A DNA stretch of 64,000 nucleotides from an uncultured Clostridia bacterium (GTDB taxonomy: Bacteria > Bacillota > Clostridia > UBA1381), in the NCBI GenBank assembly GCA_947624485.1, contig CANQKM010000004.1:124001-188000 (forward strand), read 5' to 3'. Of this stretch, positions 1 to 8,150 are shown piece by piece. The number at the start of each line of letters is the position of its first letter. Position 1 is the stretch's first letter. The notes below the pieces were generated by a model, which searched no databases, was not told the DNA's origin, and saw only the letters and a program-made list of their open reading frames with translations. Both the position numbers and the translations under genes were made by a program.

Positions 1-489
1 AGCCGTCTCCACGAGGTTTTTATACGCGTCGTCAACGTCCGCGCCGTCGTCAAAGCTGTAATTCGTGACCGAGAAGCTGTCTGCCGCTTTTCCGCCTGAC
101 GCTTTCACGAGCGTCGCGGCAAATTCCTCGCGCGTCACGTACTCGCCGCCGTTAAAATTTTCGCCGCGCACGGGCATACTGTCCTGTATTGCGAGCGAAT
201 ACGGATAGTACCAGTCCGTCACCTTTGAGTCGGCGAAAGCCGTTTCGTCCGCTTCCGTAAGACCGAACGCGTCGGTGAATATACGCGCCATCTGCGCGCG
301 CGTTATATTGCCGCCGAGGTCGAAATCGCCGTACTCGTCTCCCGACAGTATACCGTTATCGAAGCAGTACCGTGCAGCCGTCTCCGACCACGGGTACGCG
401 TCTATTTCCTCTTCAAGTCCTCCCGCAAGCGCGGCTGCCGGCGCTGCGGCAAGCGTTAATGCCAGTATTGCTGATACGAATTTTTTCAT
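1..489 (-). CDS. SLH-domain surface protein, N-terminal part (cut by window edge)
   Basis: The reading frame is open from ATG at 489 to the left edge (163 codons), so only the N-terminus is present. It opens with a signal peptide (MKKFVSAILALTLAAAPAAALA). Two S-layer-homology-like repeats follow: one around residues 30-75 (ARYCFDNGILSG, NITRAQMARIFTDAFG) and a second with DWYYPYSLAIQ and YVTREEFAATLVKA. SLH repeats usually bind cell-wall polymers non-covalently, so this is a wall-anchored exported protein. SLH repeats sit at the N-terminus here, unlike the C-terminal sets of the other two SLH proteins in the window. RBS AAAGGA lies 8 bases upstream. Its cargo domain lies outside the window. 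Confidence 0.85.
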   Translation of the reverse strand, partial: MKKFVSAILALTLAAAPAAALAGGLEEEIDAYPWSETAARYCFDNGILSGDEYGDFDLGGNITRAQMARIFTDAFGLTEADETAFADSKVTDWYYPYSLAIQDSMPVRGENFNGGEYVTREEFAATLVKASGGKAADSFSVTNYSFDDGADVDDAYKNLVETA

Positions 490-545
490 TTGATTTGTCC
501 TTTCGCTGTATTGTAAGCGTATTGTACCACACTTTTCCCGATTTT

Positions 546-1751
546 TCAAGTAGTGACGTCGCTTTGCGGCGCGTCGGGCTGCGGAGTAGGCTCGCACTCA
601 TATACGCCGCCGAAGAACACCGACAAAATAAGCTCGCGCAGCATAGCCGTTATGCTCTTTTTGTTTACGTCCGCGGCTGCGGTAAGGTCTATCTCGTCTA
701 TCACCTCGCCGCCGCGCGTCACGCGCACCGTGCCGAGCTTATCGCCCGCCCTTACGGGAGCGGTCACGTCCTCGTCAAGCATGATCTCCTTCTGTATATC
801 CTCCTCGCCGCCCTTTTTGGTGAGTACCGAGCAGCCGTCCGACGCTATGGCTTCCACCCTGTCAACTTCACCCTTCGCTACGGGAACGCTGCCCATATTG
901 TCGCCCGCCGTCACCTGCGTATTTACGGAATAATTCGCGAAGCCGTAATCGAGCATCGCGCGCGCACCGTCGAACCGTTTCGCGCTCGTCGGCGCGCCGA
1001 GTATTACGGCGATAAGCTGCATATCGTCACGCTTCGCGCTCGCGGACAGACAGCAGAGCGCCTTCGACGTTGAACCCGTCTTTAAGCCGTTCGCGCCGTC
1101 GTAGCTGTGTATGAGCTTATTCGTGTTCGCAAGCTGGAACTTGCCGCCGCGGAGCGTGTCCGTCCATATCGATGTGTAGTTAAAGATAGTCTTGTGCTTC
1201 AACAGCTCGCGCGACATTATCGACACGTCGCGCGCGCTCGAATAGTGGTTGTCTGCATCGAGACCGTTCGTGTTCACGAAATGCGTGTTCTTCATGCCGA
1301 GCTCCTGCGCCTTTTTATTCATCATATCCACAAACGCGCTCTCGCTTCCGGCAAGATGCTCCGCCATTGCGACACAGCCGTCGTTAGCGCTCGCGACGGC
1401 TATACCCTTAAGCATATCGTTCACGCTCAGCTTCTCGCCCGCCTCGAGGAACATCGTGCTGCCGCCGTAGCTCATCGCGTTTTCGCTGACCGTAACCGTA
1501 TCGTCGAGCGTCAGATTGCCGTTATCGACCGCCTCCATTATGAGCAGCATCGTCATTATTTTCGTGACGCTCGCGATAGGCACCTGCTCGTCCGGCATCA
1601 TTTCGTACAGCACCTCGCCGCTGTCGGCTTCTATAAGAATCGCGGCGCGCGCGTCTATACCGAGGTTGGGCGCGCCCTCACCCTCCGCAAAAACGCTTAT
1701 CCCTCCGAGCGTAAGGGACAGGCATACCATTAAGCATATTATTTTTTTCAT
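546..1751 (-). CDS. dacF: D-alanyl-D-alanine carboxypeptidase (DacF/PBP5 type)
   Basis: A 401-residue low-molecular-weight penicillin-binding protein that trims the terminal D-Ala from peptidoglycan stem peptides outside the membrane. Signal peptide residues 1-22. All three active-site motifs of the S11 family are present: SxxK at S61-K64 (SVTK), SxN at S121-N123 (SAN) and KTG at 224-226. A PBP5-type beta-sheet C-terminal domain follows from about residue 280. The C-terminus has no clear amphipathic membrane anchor and ends in a short Pro/Asp-rich tail. RBS GAAAGGAG precedes ATG. In Bacillus, dacF lies near xerD and spoIIM, as here, which favours the DacF name over other paralogues, but the paralogue is inferred. 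Confidence 0.93.
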   Translation of the reverse strand: MKKIICLMVCLSLTLGGISVFAEGEGAPNLGIDARAAILIEADSGEVLYEMMPDEQVPIASVTKIMTMLLIMEAVDNGNLTLDDTVTVSENAMSYGGSTMFLEAGEKLSVNDMLKGIAVASANDGCVAMAEHLAGSESAFVDMMNKKAQELGMKNTHFVNTNGLDADNHYSSARDVSIMSRELLKHKTIFNYTSIWTDTLRGGKFQLANTNKLIHSYDGANGLKTGSTSKALCCLSASAKRDDMQLIAVILGAPTSAKRFDGARAMLDYGFANYSVNTQVTAGDNMGSVPVAKGEVDRVEAIASDGCSVLTKKGGEEDIQKEIMLDEDVTAPVRAGDKLGTVRVTRGGEVIDEIDLTAAADVNKKSITAMLRELILSVFFGGVYECEPTPQPDAPQSDVTT

Positions 1752-1856
1752 ATTTTTACTCCTTTCTAATTTTTAGGATATGCCGTTTGTCCGCGTTTAT
1801 ACTATAAATTGTTACTATGTACCGATACCCCCACAAAATTTTGTATAAATTTTCTC

Positions 1857-1886
1857 TTGACAATTTCGCGGGGGGGGGGGTATAAT
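1857..1886 (+). promoter_or_regulatory. Sigma-A promoter with an 11-G run in its spacer (candidate phase-variable switch)
   Basis: A consensus -35 TTGACA (1857-1862) and consensus -10 TATAAT (1881-1886) are 18 bp apart. Eleven of the 18 spacer bases are one uninterrupted G run (1870-1880) abutting the -10. Slippage in such runs is an established way of changing -35/-10 distance and switching promoters on and off. Seven other sigma-A-like promoters assigned in this window have 17-bp spacers, so loss of one G would give the local optimum. It drives the GH26-like gene and, without an intervening terminator, the SLH gene after it. Confidence 0.8.
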
Positions 1887-1926
1887 ATACGAGTTAATAA
1901 TTACATAATAGGGGGAATGAACAACC

Positions 1927-4206
1927 ATGAGAAAAAAACGAATTTTCAGTTTACTGCTCGCGATATGCACGCTGTCCGTGTTCGTATTCGCGGTACGGGC
2001 AGACGTTGACTGGGGTGGTCTGCTTAAAGAAAAGACCGCAATGGTAAACGAGACGGACTTTGAGCTGTACGTGGAGGGCAGCATAGACAGCGCTCCGTTC
2101 TACGGCGCAAGGCTCGAACCGCGCGCAGGCTCGTACATCGGCTCGACAGCCGATACAAAGGCTGAATACAAGCAGCTCGGCAGCTTCCTTTCCTATATCG
2201 AAAGATTTGACCAAGGAGACTTTTACGAGCCGGGACGAAGCCTTATAAGAGACCACGACGTTATAACGCTTGTCGGCTGGACGGTAAACAGTCTCGACAA
2301 CGTGGATTATGACGGAATAAGAAGGACGCTCGCCAAAATCAATTCCTACGGGAAGCCGATGCTCGTACGTTTCGCAAACGAGATGAACGTTTCTGCACTG
2401 GGAAACGACGCGGCGAAGTACGTCGAGGTTTTCCGAACGGTCGCGGATATGATACACGAGTATGACAACCTCGCGGTCGTATGGTCGCCGAACGACCTCG
2501 GTTCGCTCGACAGACCGTTTGACCTGTACTGGCCCGGCAACGATTATGTCGACTGGATAGGCGTAAGCTGCTACATGAACCAGTATTTCCAGGGCAACGC
2601 CGACACCGATGAAAAAGACACGATTTACTTCATGACGGGCGCGTACGCGTGGGCGACAAACCACTTAAAGCCCATTATTAAGTTTATGGAGGAAAACGGC
2701 ATACAGAAGCCGGTCATGATCTCCGAGGGCGGCGTCGCAACGAGCGCCGGTGAAGAATGGGCAACCCCGAGACTGAGGAACATGCTTTACAACGTAATCA
2801 TGAAATATCCTCAGGTTAAAATGATAAATTACTTCAACGTGTACAGAGAGGACGAGGCTGAAAAGTACAACGTCTCAAATCACCCGTACGCCGAGGATAT
2901 TCTTAACGAGGCGGCAAACTGCGGCGGTTATGTGAGACAGCCGTACGGCTTGCCGAGATTCGCGTTTAACAAGGCGGACAACGGCGATACGCTCGTTGCC
3001 GACGCAAACGGTATTATAAACCTGTATACTCTCGCTTACATACCGAAAACGCCGAATATAACGGTAAACTATAAATTGGACGGCGAGTGGAAGCACTCCT
3101 CTCCCGACGCTCCGTACGTATATCACTTCGATATAAGCGGCGTTTCGGACGGCGAGCATACGATTACGATAGAGGGCAGCGGTCAGTCCAAAACATATAA
3201 GTTCATAAAGCGTGACACCTGTATACGTTTCGGCGGCGGCGAACCCGATCCGAGCCAGATAATAAACACCGGCTCCGTAGGTCAGACGCAGGGTTCCGGT
3301 TCGGAGACGCAGAATCCCGCCGTTTCAGCCGACGACGTAAGCGTGTATGTATTAAAGCCTAACGGCGAGGTTTCGCAGATCAGCTTTACCGACCAGCAGC
3401 CCGTTGTCGTAGATCCGGGTTACACGCTTCTGCCCTTGAGGAACATATTCGAGGGAATGGGTATACCCGTTGACTGGAACGCCGAAACCAAAACGGTTAA
3501 ATGGGGCGACTGCATTATGAAGATAGACGCGGATACGTTCAACAAGCTGTCCGAAGTGGATTATGGCAAAAACAACCGCCACCACACAACGGTTGCGGAG
3601 GATATACATCTCGACGTTCCCGCACAGATCATGAACGGACGCACAATGGTTCCCGTACGAGCCGTCGCGGAAAGCAGCAACTATGAGGTTCAATGGTACG
3701 GCGACACGCGCACGATCGTTATAAGCATGATGAACGCCGTTGCGCCCGATCAGGTATACGACAGACTTTCCGATCAGGGTGCGCTCAGCAGCGCGTCGTC
3801 GGGCGCGGTTACCAATGAGGCGGTAAGCAATCAGGCGGAGACTAACGAGGCAGCCACCCATGACAGCGCATCGTCCGGCGCTGCCTCAAGCGGACCGGCA
3901 AGCTACGGCGGCTTGATGTCGGGCGCTTTCACAAGCGGACCGGTAAGCTACGGCGGCGGAATATCCTACGACGCTGCCAGCCATACTGTCACAGTTCCCG
4001 ACGGCGTCGGCACGCCTTACGAAGCACACGGCATAGAGTTCAGAGTTATCGACGACAACATGATTGTAGATCCGCGCGGACGCGTATTCCTACGCACGGA
4101 CGGTGCCGCGCCCTATGAAGTCAACGGTGACAGAATTATGGTTGTTGACGACAGGATCGTGGGTGTAATCGGTCCCGACGGAGCCGCATACATACTCTCG
4201 GAATGA
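1927..4206 (+). CDS. Secreted GH26-like glycoside hydrolase with copper-amine-oxidase-like stalk domain
   Basis: A 759-residue exported protein with signal peptide 1-25. Residues about 45-330 match the GH26 (beta-mannanase/xylanase clan) pattern. RFANEMN carries the likely acid/base E152, then come VVWSPND and YVDWIGVSCY, and MISEGG carries the likely nucleophile E267. The usual H before the acid/base (HEMN) is replaced by N, so this is a divergent member and the substrate cannot be assigned. Residues about 450-605 are a copper-amine-oxidase N-terminal-like stalk domain (LLPLRNIFEGMG, TMVPVRAVAES). The last 150 residues are Ser/Ala/Gly-rich with two YGG repeats. RBS GGGGG ends 11 bases before ATG. 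It is co-oriented and 23 bases from the next gene, so the pair is probably one operon. Confidence 0.75.
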   Translation: MRKKRIFSLLLAICTLSVFVFAVRADVDWGGLLKEKTAMVNETDFELYVEGSIDSAPFYGARLEPRAGSYIGSTADTKAEYKQLGSFLSYIERFDQGDFYEPGRSLIRDHDVITLVGWTVNSLDNVDYDGIRRTLAKINSYGKPMLVRFANEMNVSALGNDAAKYVEVFRTVADMIHEYDNLAVVWSPNDLGSLDRPFDLYWPGNDYVDWIGVSCYMNQYFQGNADTDEKDTIYFMTGAYAWATNHLKPIIKFMEENGIQKPVMISEGGVATSAGEEWATPRLRNMLYNVIMKYPQVKMINYFNVYREDEAEKYNVSNHPYAEDILNEAANCGGYVRQPYGLPRFAFNKADNGDTLVADANGIINLYTLAYIPKTPNITVNYKLDGEWKHSSPDAPYVYHFDISGVSDGEHTITIEGSGQSKTYKFIKRDTCIRFGGGEPDPSQIINTGSVGQTQGSGSETQNPAVSADDVSVYVLKPNGEVSQISFTDQQPVVVDPGYTLLPLRNIFEGMGIPVDWNAETKTVKWGDCIMKIDADTFNKLSEVDYGKNNRHHTTVAEDIHLDVPAQIMNGRTMVPVRAVAESSNYEVQWYGDTRTIVISMMNAVAPDQVYDRLSDQGALSSASSGAVTNEAVSNQAETNEAATHDSASSGAASSGPASYGGLMSGAFTSGPVSYGGGISYDAASHTVTVPDGVGTPYEAHGIEFRVIDDNMIVDPRGRVFLRTDGAAPYEVNGDRIMVVDDRIVGVIGPDGAAYILSE

Positions 4207-4229
4207 TATAACGGGAAGGAGTGATTGAA

Positions 4230-6335
4230 ATGAAACAGTACAGAAATAAATTTATAGCTTTAGTCGTTGCGATGATAATGGTACTGTCACTGTCACCGCA
4301 GGCGTTTTCAAAGAATAATGTGCTTGTATGCATGGACGGTTCAACAGTAACCGTTGATGAGTCGCTGTCGGCTGTTTATGAGACTTATCCCCTATATGTC
4401 CGCATCGATGGCCGCCTTGCTTTTACCGATGTAGGTGCAATCCCGAATCCTGTGTTATTATTCGATATGAATAATTGTAACGCGTCTGCAAGGCTCGGTG
4501 ATGACGGTGAAACAATAGAGGTGACATTAGAAGCGACAAATAAAGACGAGCGTTACTGTAACATACTTGGTTTTGCTTACACAAGCGGTACTTTATCAGG
4601 CATGCCTTTAAGGGAAATGAAAGTAAATTTTATCATGCCCAGCGGAAACACAATCAAAAGGTCTACCATCAGCGGTGAGGCGCGTGTCTCTTCAAATGAA
4701 TTTAAGACCGACGATGACTTGCCTGCACCGTCACCAACACCCGAGCCTACTCCCACGCCGGAGCCTACACTCGAGCCGACACCGGAAGCAACGGCAACGC
4801 CCGATGTAACGGCAGCACCGTCGGACGAGAAAACTCCCGCTCCGACAGAAAAGCCTTCCGATACAGGCAAGACGGGTGAAGCGGGAACAAGAACGACCGC
4901 TCCGACAGCAGAACCGACCGCAACCCCGACGCCGAGACCTACCCCGACGCCAACACCGACGGCTACTCCTGCTCCTACTCCAAAACCGACGCCCACTCCG
5001 GTGCCGACGCCCGAACCGACGCCTATACCGAAGCCGACGGCAATGCCCACTCCGAACGTTACGCCGAAGCCGACGGTCGCGCCTGATTGGACTACGCGTA
5101 CAGACAGCGCGGGCAACCGCTATATAAAGAATGACGACGGCAGTGAAACAATTATATACACGGACGGAAGTACGGTGAGGTTCACCAAAAAGGTTCTGGA
5201 CGAGTTTGACGTAAACAACGATCCCAACAGCAGCAAGACGAAGCTGGCGTTTACAATTCACCTCTGCGATATTTTGGTCGATTACGATTCCGGAAAGGAA
5301 GTCATTTCCGTCGATATGGTCAACTACGACGAGGATATATTCAGATATTCGTACTCCGACCGTATACCGATATGCGAGCTTCACGCGTACAGAGGCGAAA
5401 CGATTTGGGATTATCCGCGCTCGGGCCTGGATGTGACGTTCAACCTCCGTGACTTACAGACAACAAAAATCTTAGATACAGAGGAGGTTACCACGGATAG
5501 GAACGGTACGGCCGTGTATTCGCTGGAGCGTCCCGCTCCCACGCCCACTCCGAGCGTGAAGCCGACGCCTTCGCCGAAGCCTACACCCACACCGACGCCG
5601 AGACCTACCCCGACGCCTACTCCGACGCCCACGCCGACACCCACGCCGACTCCCGTTCCGGTAAGAGATCCGAACGCGGCGGCTCTGCCTTCTATAAATA
5701 ACCTGCCGCCGGGTTGGGAGAACATTTACTTTAAGGATGTTCCGGCCGGTCACTGGGCGCGCATGAACATAAACATGATTTCGGGGCTTGGCGCGTTCTC
5801 CGGCTACGAGGACAACACTTTCCGTCCCGACAATCAGATAACGCATGAGGAATTTTTGAAGGTGGTTATGTCGCTTATCTTTGACGACACGTTTGATCCT
5901 ATGCCGGCGAATTATATATATCTTGCCGACAACGACAGGTCAAGCTCAAACTACTGGACTAACCGCTACGCGCCGTGGGCGCAGCCGTATCTCATGGCGG
6001 CTATGGATATAGGCTTGGTCGTTCCCGACGACGGTGACCTCGGTCAGACCGAATCGCCGATAACACGCGGTGAAATGGCTAAGATTATAAGCCGGGCTTT
6101 GAGGTATCTCGGTGAAGAACCGTCCGAGGAAAGCGATACGGCCAAGAAGTCCATATCGGACTGGAATTCAATTCCCGACGATTATAAAAGCTACGTTGCC
6201 GACGCGTACTCAAAGGGTATTCTGTCGGGTTACAGCGACGGCTCGTTTGAATCGAACAACAGCCTTACACGCGCGGAGGCTTCCGCCGTAATATTGAGGC
6301 TTATCGACCAAGACGAGCGAGCGCCTATGGAATAA
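4230..6335 (+). CDS. SLH surface protein with two Pro/Thr-rich linkers
   Basis: A 701-residue exported protein. The ATG at 4230 is preferred to GTG at 4221 because AAGGAG ends 8 bases before the ATG, whereas GTG overlaps the RBS. Layout: signal peptide; an unrecognised domain (about 30-160); a Pro/Thr-rich linker (PTP-type triplets, about 167-285); a second unrecognised domain (about 290-430); a second PTP linker (about 435-480); then three SLH repeats to the C-terminus (for example [18 protein letters not shown] and [18 protein letters not shown]). The linkers probably project the two unknown domains through the wall. The first 480 bases look more AT-rich than the rest. It ends 8 bases before a terminator and shares the predicted phase-variable promoter of the gene upstream. 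Confidence 0.88.
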   Translation: MKQYRNKFIALVVAMIMVLSLSPQAFSKNNVLVCMDGSTVTVDESLSAVYETYPLYVRIDGRLAFTDVGAIPNPVLLFDMNNCNASARLGDDGETIEVTLEATNKDERYCNILGFAYTSGTLSGMPLREMKVNFIMPSGNTIKRSTISGEARVSSNEFKTDDDLPAPSPTPEPTPTPEPTLEPTPEATATPDVTAAPSDEKTPAPTEKPSDTGKTGEAGTRTTAPTAEPTATPTPRPTPTPTPTATPAPTPKPTPTPVPTPEPTPIPKPTAMPTPNVTPKPTVAPDWTTRTDSAGNRYIKNDDGSETIIYTDGSTVRFTKKVLDEFDVNNDPNSSKTKLAFTIHLCDILVDYDSGKEVISVDMVNYDEDIFRYSYSDRIPICELHAYRGETIWDYPRSGLDVTFNLRDLQTTKILDTEEVTTDRNGTAVYSLERPAPTPTPSVKPTPSPKPTPTPTPRPTPTPTPTPTPTPTPTPVPVRDPNAAALPSINNLPPGWENIYFKDVPAGHWARMNINMISGLGAFSGYEDNTFRPDNQITHEEFLKVVMSLIFDDTFDPMPANYIYLADNDRSSSNYWTNRYAPWAQPYLMAAMDIGLVVPDDGDLGQTESPITRGEMAKIISRALRYLGEEPSEESDTAKKSISDWNSIPDDYKSYVADAYSKGILSGYSDGSFESNNSLTRAEASAVILRLIDQDERAPME

Positions 6336-6342
6336 CGTAAAA

Positions 6343-6378
6343 ACAGCCGCCGGCTATTATGCCGGCGGCTGTTGTTTT
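6343..6378. terminator. Bidirectional intrinsic terminator between the SLH gene and xerD
   Basis: A perfect 12-bp stem, ACAGCCGCCGGC (6343-6354) and GCCGGCGGCTGT (6361-6372), has a 6-base loop. A T-rich tract follows on the plus strand and an A-run precedes it, which acts as the U tract for the convergent xerD transcript. Confidence 0.9.
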
Positions 6379-6388
6379 TTATTGTGTT

Positions 6389-7270
6389 TTACGCTCTGGG
6401 ATGCGACCTCGCGTACACGTCCTTTATTCTGCTGTTCACGACGCGCGAGTAAAGCTGCGTCGAGGAAATGTCGGCATGTCCCATCATCTCCTGAATCGAC
6501 TGCAAGTCCGCTCCGTTTTCGAGCAGATGCGCCGCGAACGAGTGGCGCAGCGTGTGGGGCGTGATTTCGGCTTGTATGCCCGCCTCCGTTCTGTAGTGCT
6601 TTATCAGCTTCCAAAAGCCCTGACGCGACAAACGCTGTCCGCTCATGTTGACAAAGAGAGCCGTTTCGGTCTCGACGCGTATCATGTACGGTCTCGCGTC
6701 GGACAAGTACCTTTCGAGCGCGCGGTGCGCCGCCGCGCCCATCGGGATTATACGCTCCTTTTTCCCGCCCCTGCAGCGGATAAAGCTCATCGTCATGTTT
6801 ACGTCCGATATATTAAGGTTTATAAGCTCGCTCACGCGTATTCCTGTCGCGTACAAAAGCTCGAGCATAGCCTTGTCCCTCATGCCCTTGTTGTCCGCGT
6901 CGGAGGGCTGGTCTAAGAGCCATTCCACCTCCGCGCCCGTGAGTATCTGCGGCATTTTCTTTTCAACGTGAGGCGCTTCGAGATTGGACGTGGGGTTGTT
7001 CTGCACGTAGCCGCACCGCTGCATATACACGTAAAACGAGCGCAGCGATGCGAGCGTTCTCGATACGGTCGAGCTTGCCTTTCCGTTTTTCTGCAGATAA
7101 AGCAGGTACGAAAGTACCGTCGTCTTTGTCGCCGCTTCCGCCTCCATGCCGTTTTCTTCAAGGTACGCGATGTACTGCGTGATGTCGCGCTTGTACGACT
7201 CCACCGTGTTCGCCGACTTGTGTCTTACCTCCGTCATAAAGCTTGCATAGTCCTCTATGTATGTGTTCAT
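6389..7270 (-). CDS. xerD: Tyrosine recombinase XerD
   Basis: A 293-residue site-specific tyrosine recombinase that resolves chromosome dimers at dif. An N-terminal SAM-like core-binding domain (residues 1-95) precedes the catalytic domain. The full catalytic set is visible: R145 (ATGIRVSEL), the beta-hairpin Lys in RGGKKER, H239 and R242 (HTLRH), H265 (GHADISST) and the nucleophile Y274 (QLYSR). Length and the HTLRH and GHADISSTQ motifs fit the chromosomal XerD group rather than a phage integrase. No attachment site or phage gene is nearby. GGGAGG lies 7 bases before ATG, and a promoter is present at 7342-7370. Confidence 0.94.
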   Translation of the reverse strand: MNTYIEDYASFMTEVRHKSANTVESYKRDITQYIAYLEENGMEAEAATKTTVLSYLLYLQKNGKASSTVSRTLASLRSFYVYMQRCGYVQNNPTSNLEAPHVEKKMPQILTGAEVEWLLDQPSDADNKGMRDKAMLELLYATGIRVSELINLNISDVNMTMSFIRCRGGKKERIIPMGAAAHRALERYLSDARPYMIRVETETALFVNMSGQRLSRQGFWKLIKHYRTEAGIQAEITPHTLRHSFAAHLLENGADLQSIQEMMGHADISSTQLYSRVVNSRIKDVYARSHPRA

Positions 7271-7341
7271 CCTGTGTGCCTCCCGCTTACCGTTCTGTTA
7301 CGTATATTTCAATAGTATTACAGTTTTATTTCAGCAGTGTT

Positions 7342-7370
7342 ATTGTACCACTAAATTTCCCGTTTGTAAA
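7342..7370 (-). promoter_or_regulatory. Promoter of xerD
   Basis: On the minus strand TTTACA (7365-7370) and TACAAT (7342-7347) are separated by exactly 17 bp, the last two spacer bases being GG. It lies 72 bases upstream of the xerD start and downstream of the spoIIM stop, so xerD can be expressed independently of spoIIM. Confidence 0.65.
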
Positions 7371-7427
7371 GTCCTATTTTCCTTAGAGTGTCCGTCAAAG
7401 AGGCATTTTATTCTATTTTTTCCATTT

Positions 7428-8018
7428 TTATGTTATTTTTGGAATTATCCAATTCATAAATGTTGTGGTTAAAAATCCGTCGGAAAAAGACGCGGCACAA
7501 AATATAGCAATCATAAAAATTCCGAAAAAAATATAAGAAAAAATAAATTTTTTTTGAAATTTATTTTCATTGCGCGAAAAAATGATACTTACGGCGGATA
7601 AAATCATAAGCGCGGGCAGCGTTACAAGCATGGACGGCGACGCGGAAAGCATCGCGGCTATGCCCTTCGCGCCGTAAGCGCGGATAAAGGATGCAGCCGT
7701 AAAGCCTGTTACGAAGCCTTTTCTTATTACGACCGCGCCCGTGACGAGGAAGCCGAACCGAAAAAAACCGGAAAAGAAAACAACGGCGATAGTTATAAGA
7801 CTCGACGCGAACGAGCTTTTGAACACGTCCATACCGCTTCCGCGCGCGGCGTCGGGTGCGAAAACGGATTTGAGGTACTCCGTGACGCTCTCCCCCACAC
7901 CGCTCCAGCTCTTTGTAATGCAGACGCAGCCCGCTGTCACTCCGAGCGCGAGCATAAACAGCAAAACGGCATACACCGCCGTACCGGCGCGGTTTTCGCC
8001 GTCGTAGTGCATCTTCAT
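7428..8018 (-). CDS. spoIIM: Stage II sporulation protein M family membrane protein
   Basis: A 196-residue integral membrane protein with about five hydrophobic segments (around 12-33, 70-90, 92-115, 120-145 and 155-180). The central part, with GFLVTGAVVIRKGFVTGF and a following FIRAYGAKG stretch, matches the SpoIIM family. SpoIIM joins SpoIID and SpoIIP in the complex that dissolves septal peptidoglycan during engulfment. A strong RBS (GGGAGGTGGG) precedes ATG. It lies directly upstream of xerD on the same strand, as in Bacillus and other spore formers, which supports the call and marks the host as from a sporulating lineage. Confidence 0.88.
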   Translation of the reverse strand: MKMHYDGENRAGTAVYAVLLFMLALGVTAGCVCITKSWSGVGESVTEYLKSVFAPDAARGSGMDVFKSSFASSLITIAVVFFSGFFRFGFLVTGAVVIRKGFVTGFTAASFIRAYGAKGIAAMLSASPSMLVTLPALMILSAVSIIFSRNENKFQKKFIFSYIFFGIFMIAIFCAASFSDGFLTTTFMNWIIPKIT

Positions 8019-8088
8019 TGTCCCACCTCCCTTCCTCTATCTTATTCCCAAAATTATGTAATATGTCACAAAATTATTTTGAAAACGG

Positions 8089-8117
8089 TTGAAATGTGCG
8101 TCGATTGGTGATATAAT
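8089..8117 (+). promoter_or_regulatory. Promoter of the cyclase-fold surface protein gene
   Basis: TTGAAA (8089-8094), a 17-bp spacer and TATAAT (8112-8117), 34 bases before the ATG at 8151, which has an AAAGGGGAT RBS. Confidence 0.8.
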
Positions 8118-8150
8118 AATTATGTATGTTTAACTAAAGGGGATTTAAGC

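Noticed and set aside
1917-1919. ATG at 1917 as start of the GH26-like gene
   Set aside because: It is out of frame with the signal peptide and only one base from the G-rich RBS. The ATG at 1927 starts the correct frame.
4726-5090. Pro/Thr-coding repeats as a CRISPR or VNTR locus
   Set aside because: They are degenerate in-frame triplet patterns coding a PTP linker within a real gene; there are no regular spacers. No CRISPR array, tRNA or rRNA was noticed anywhere in the window.
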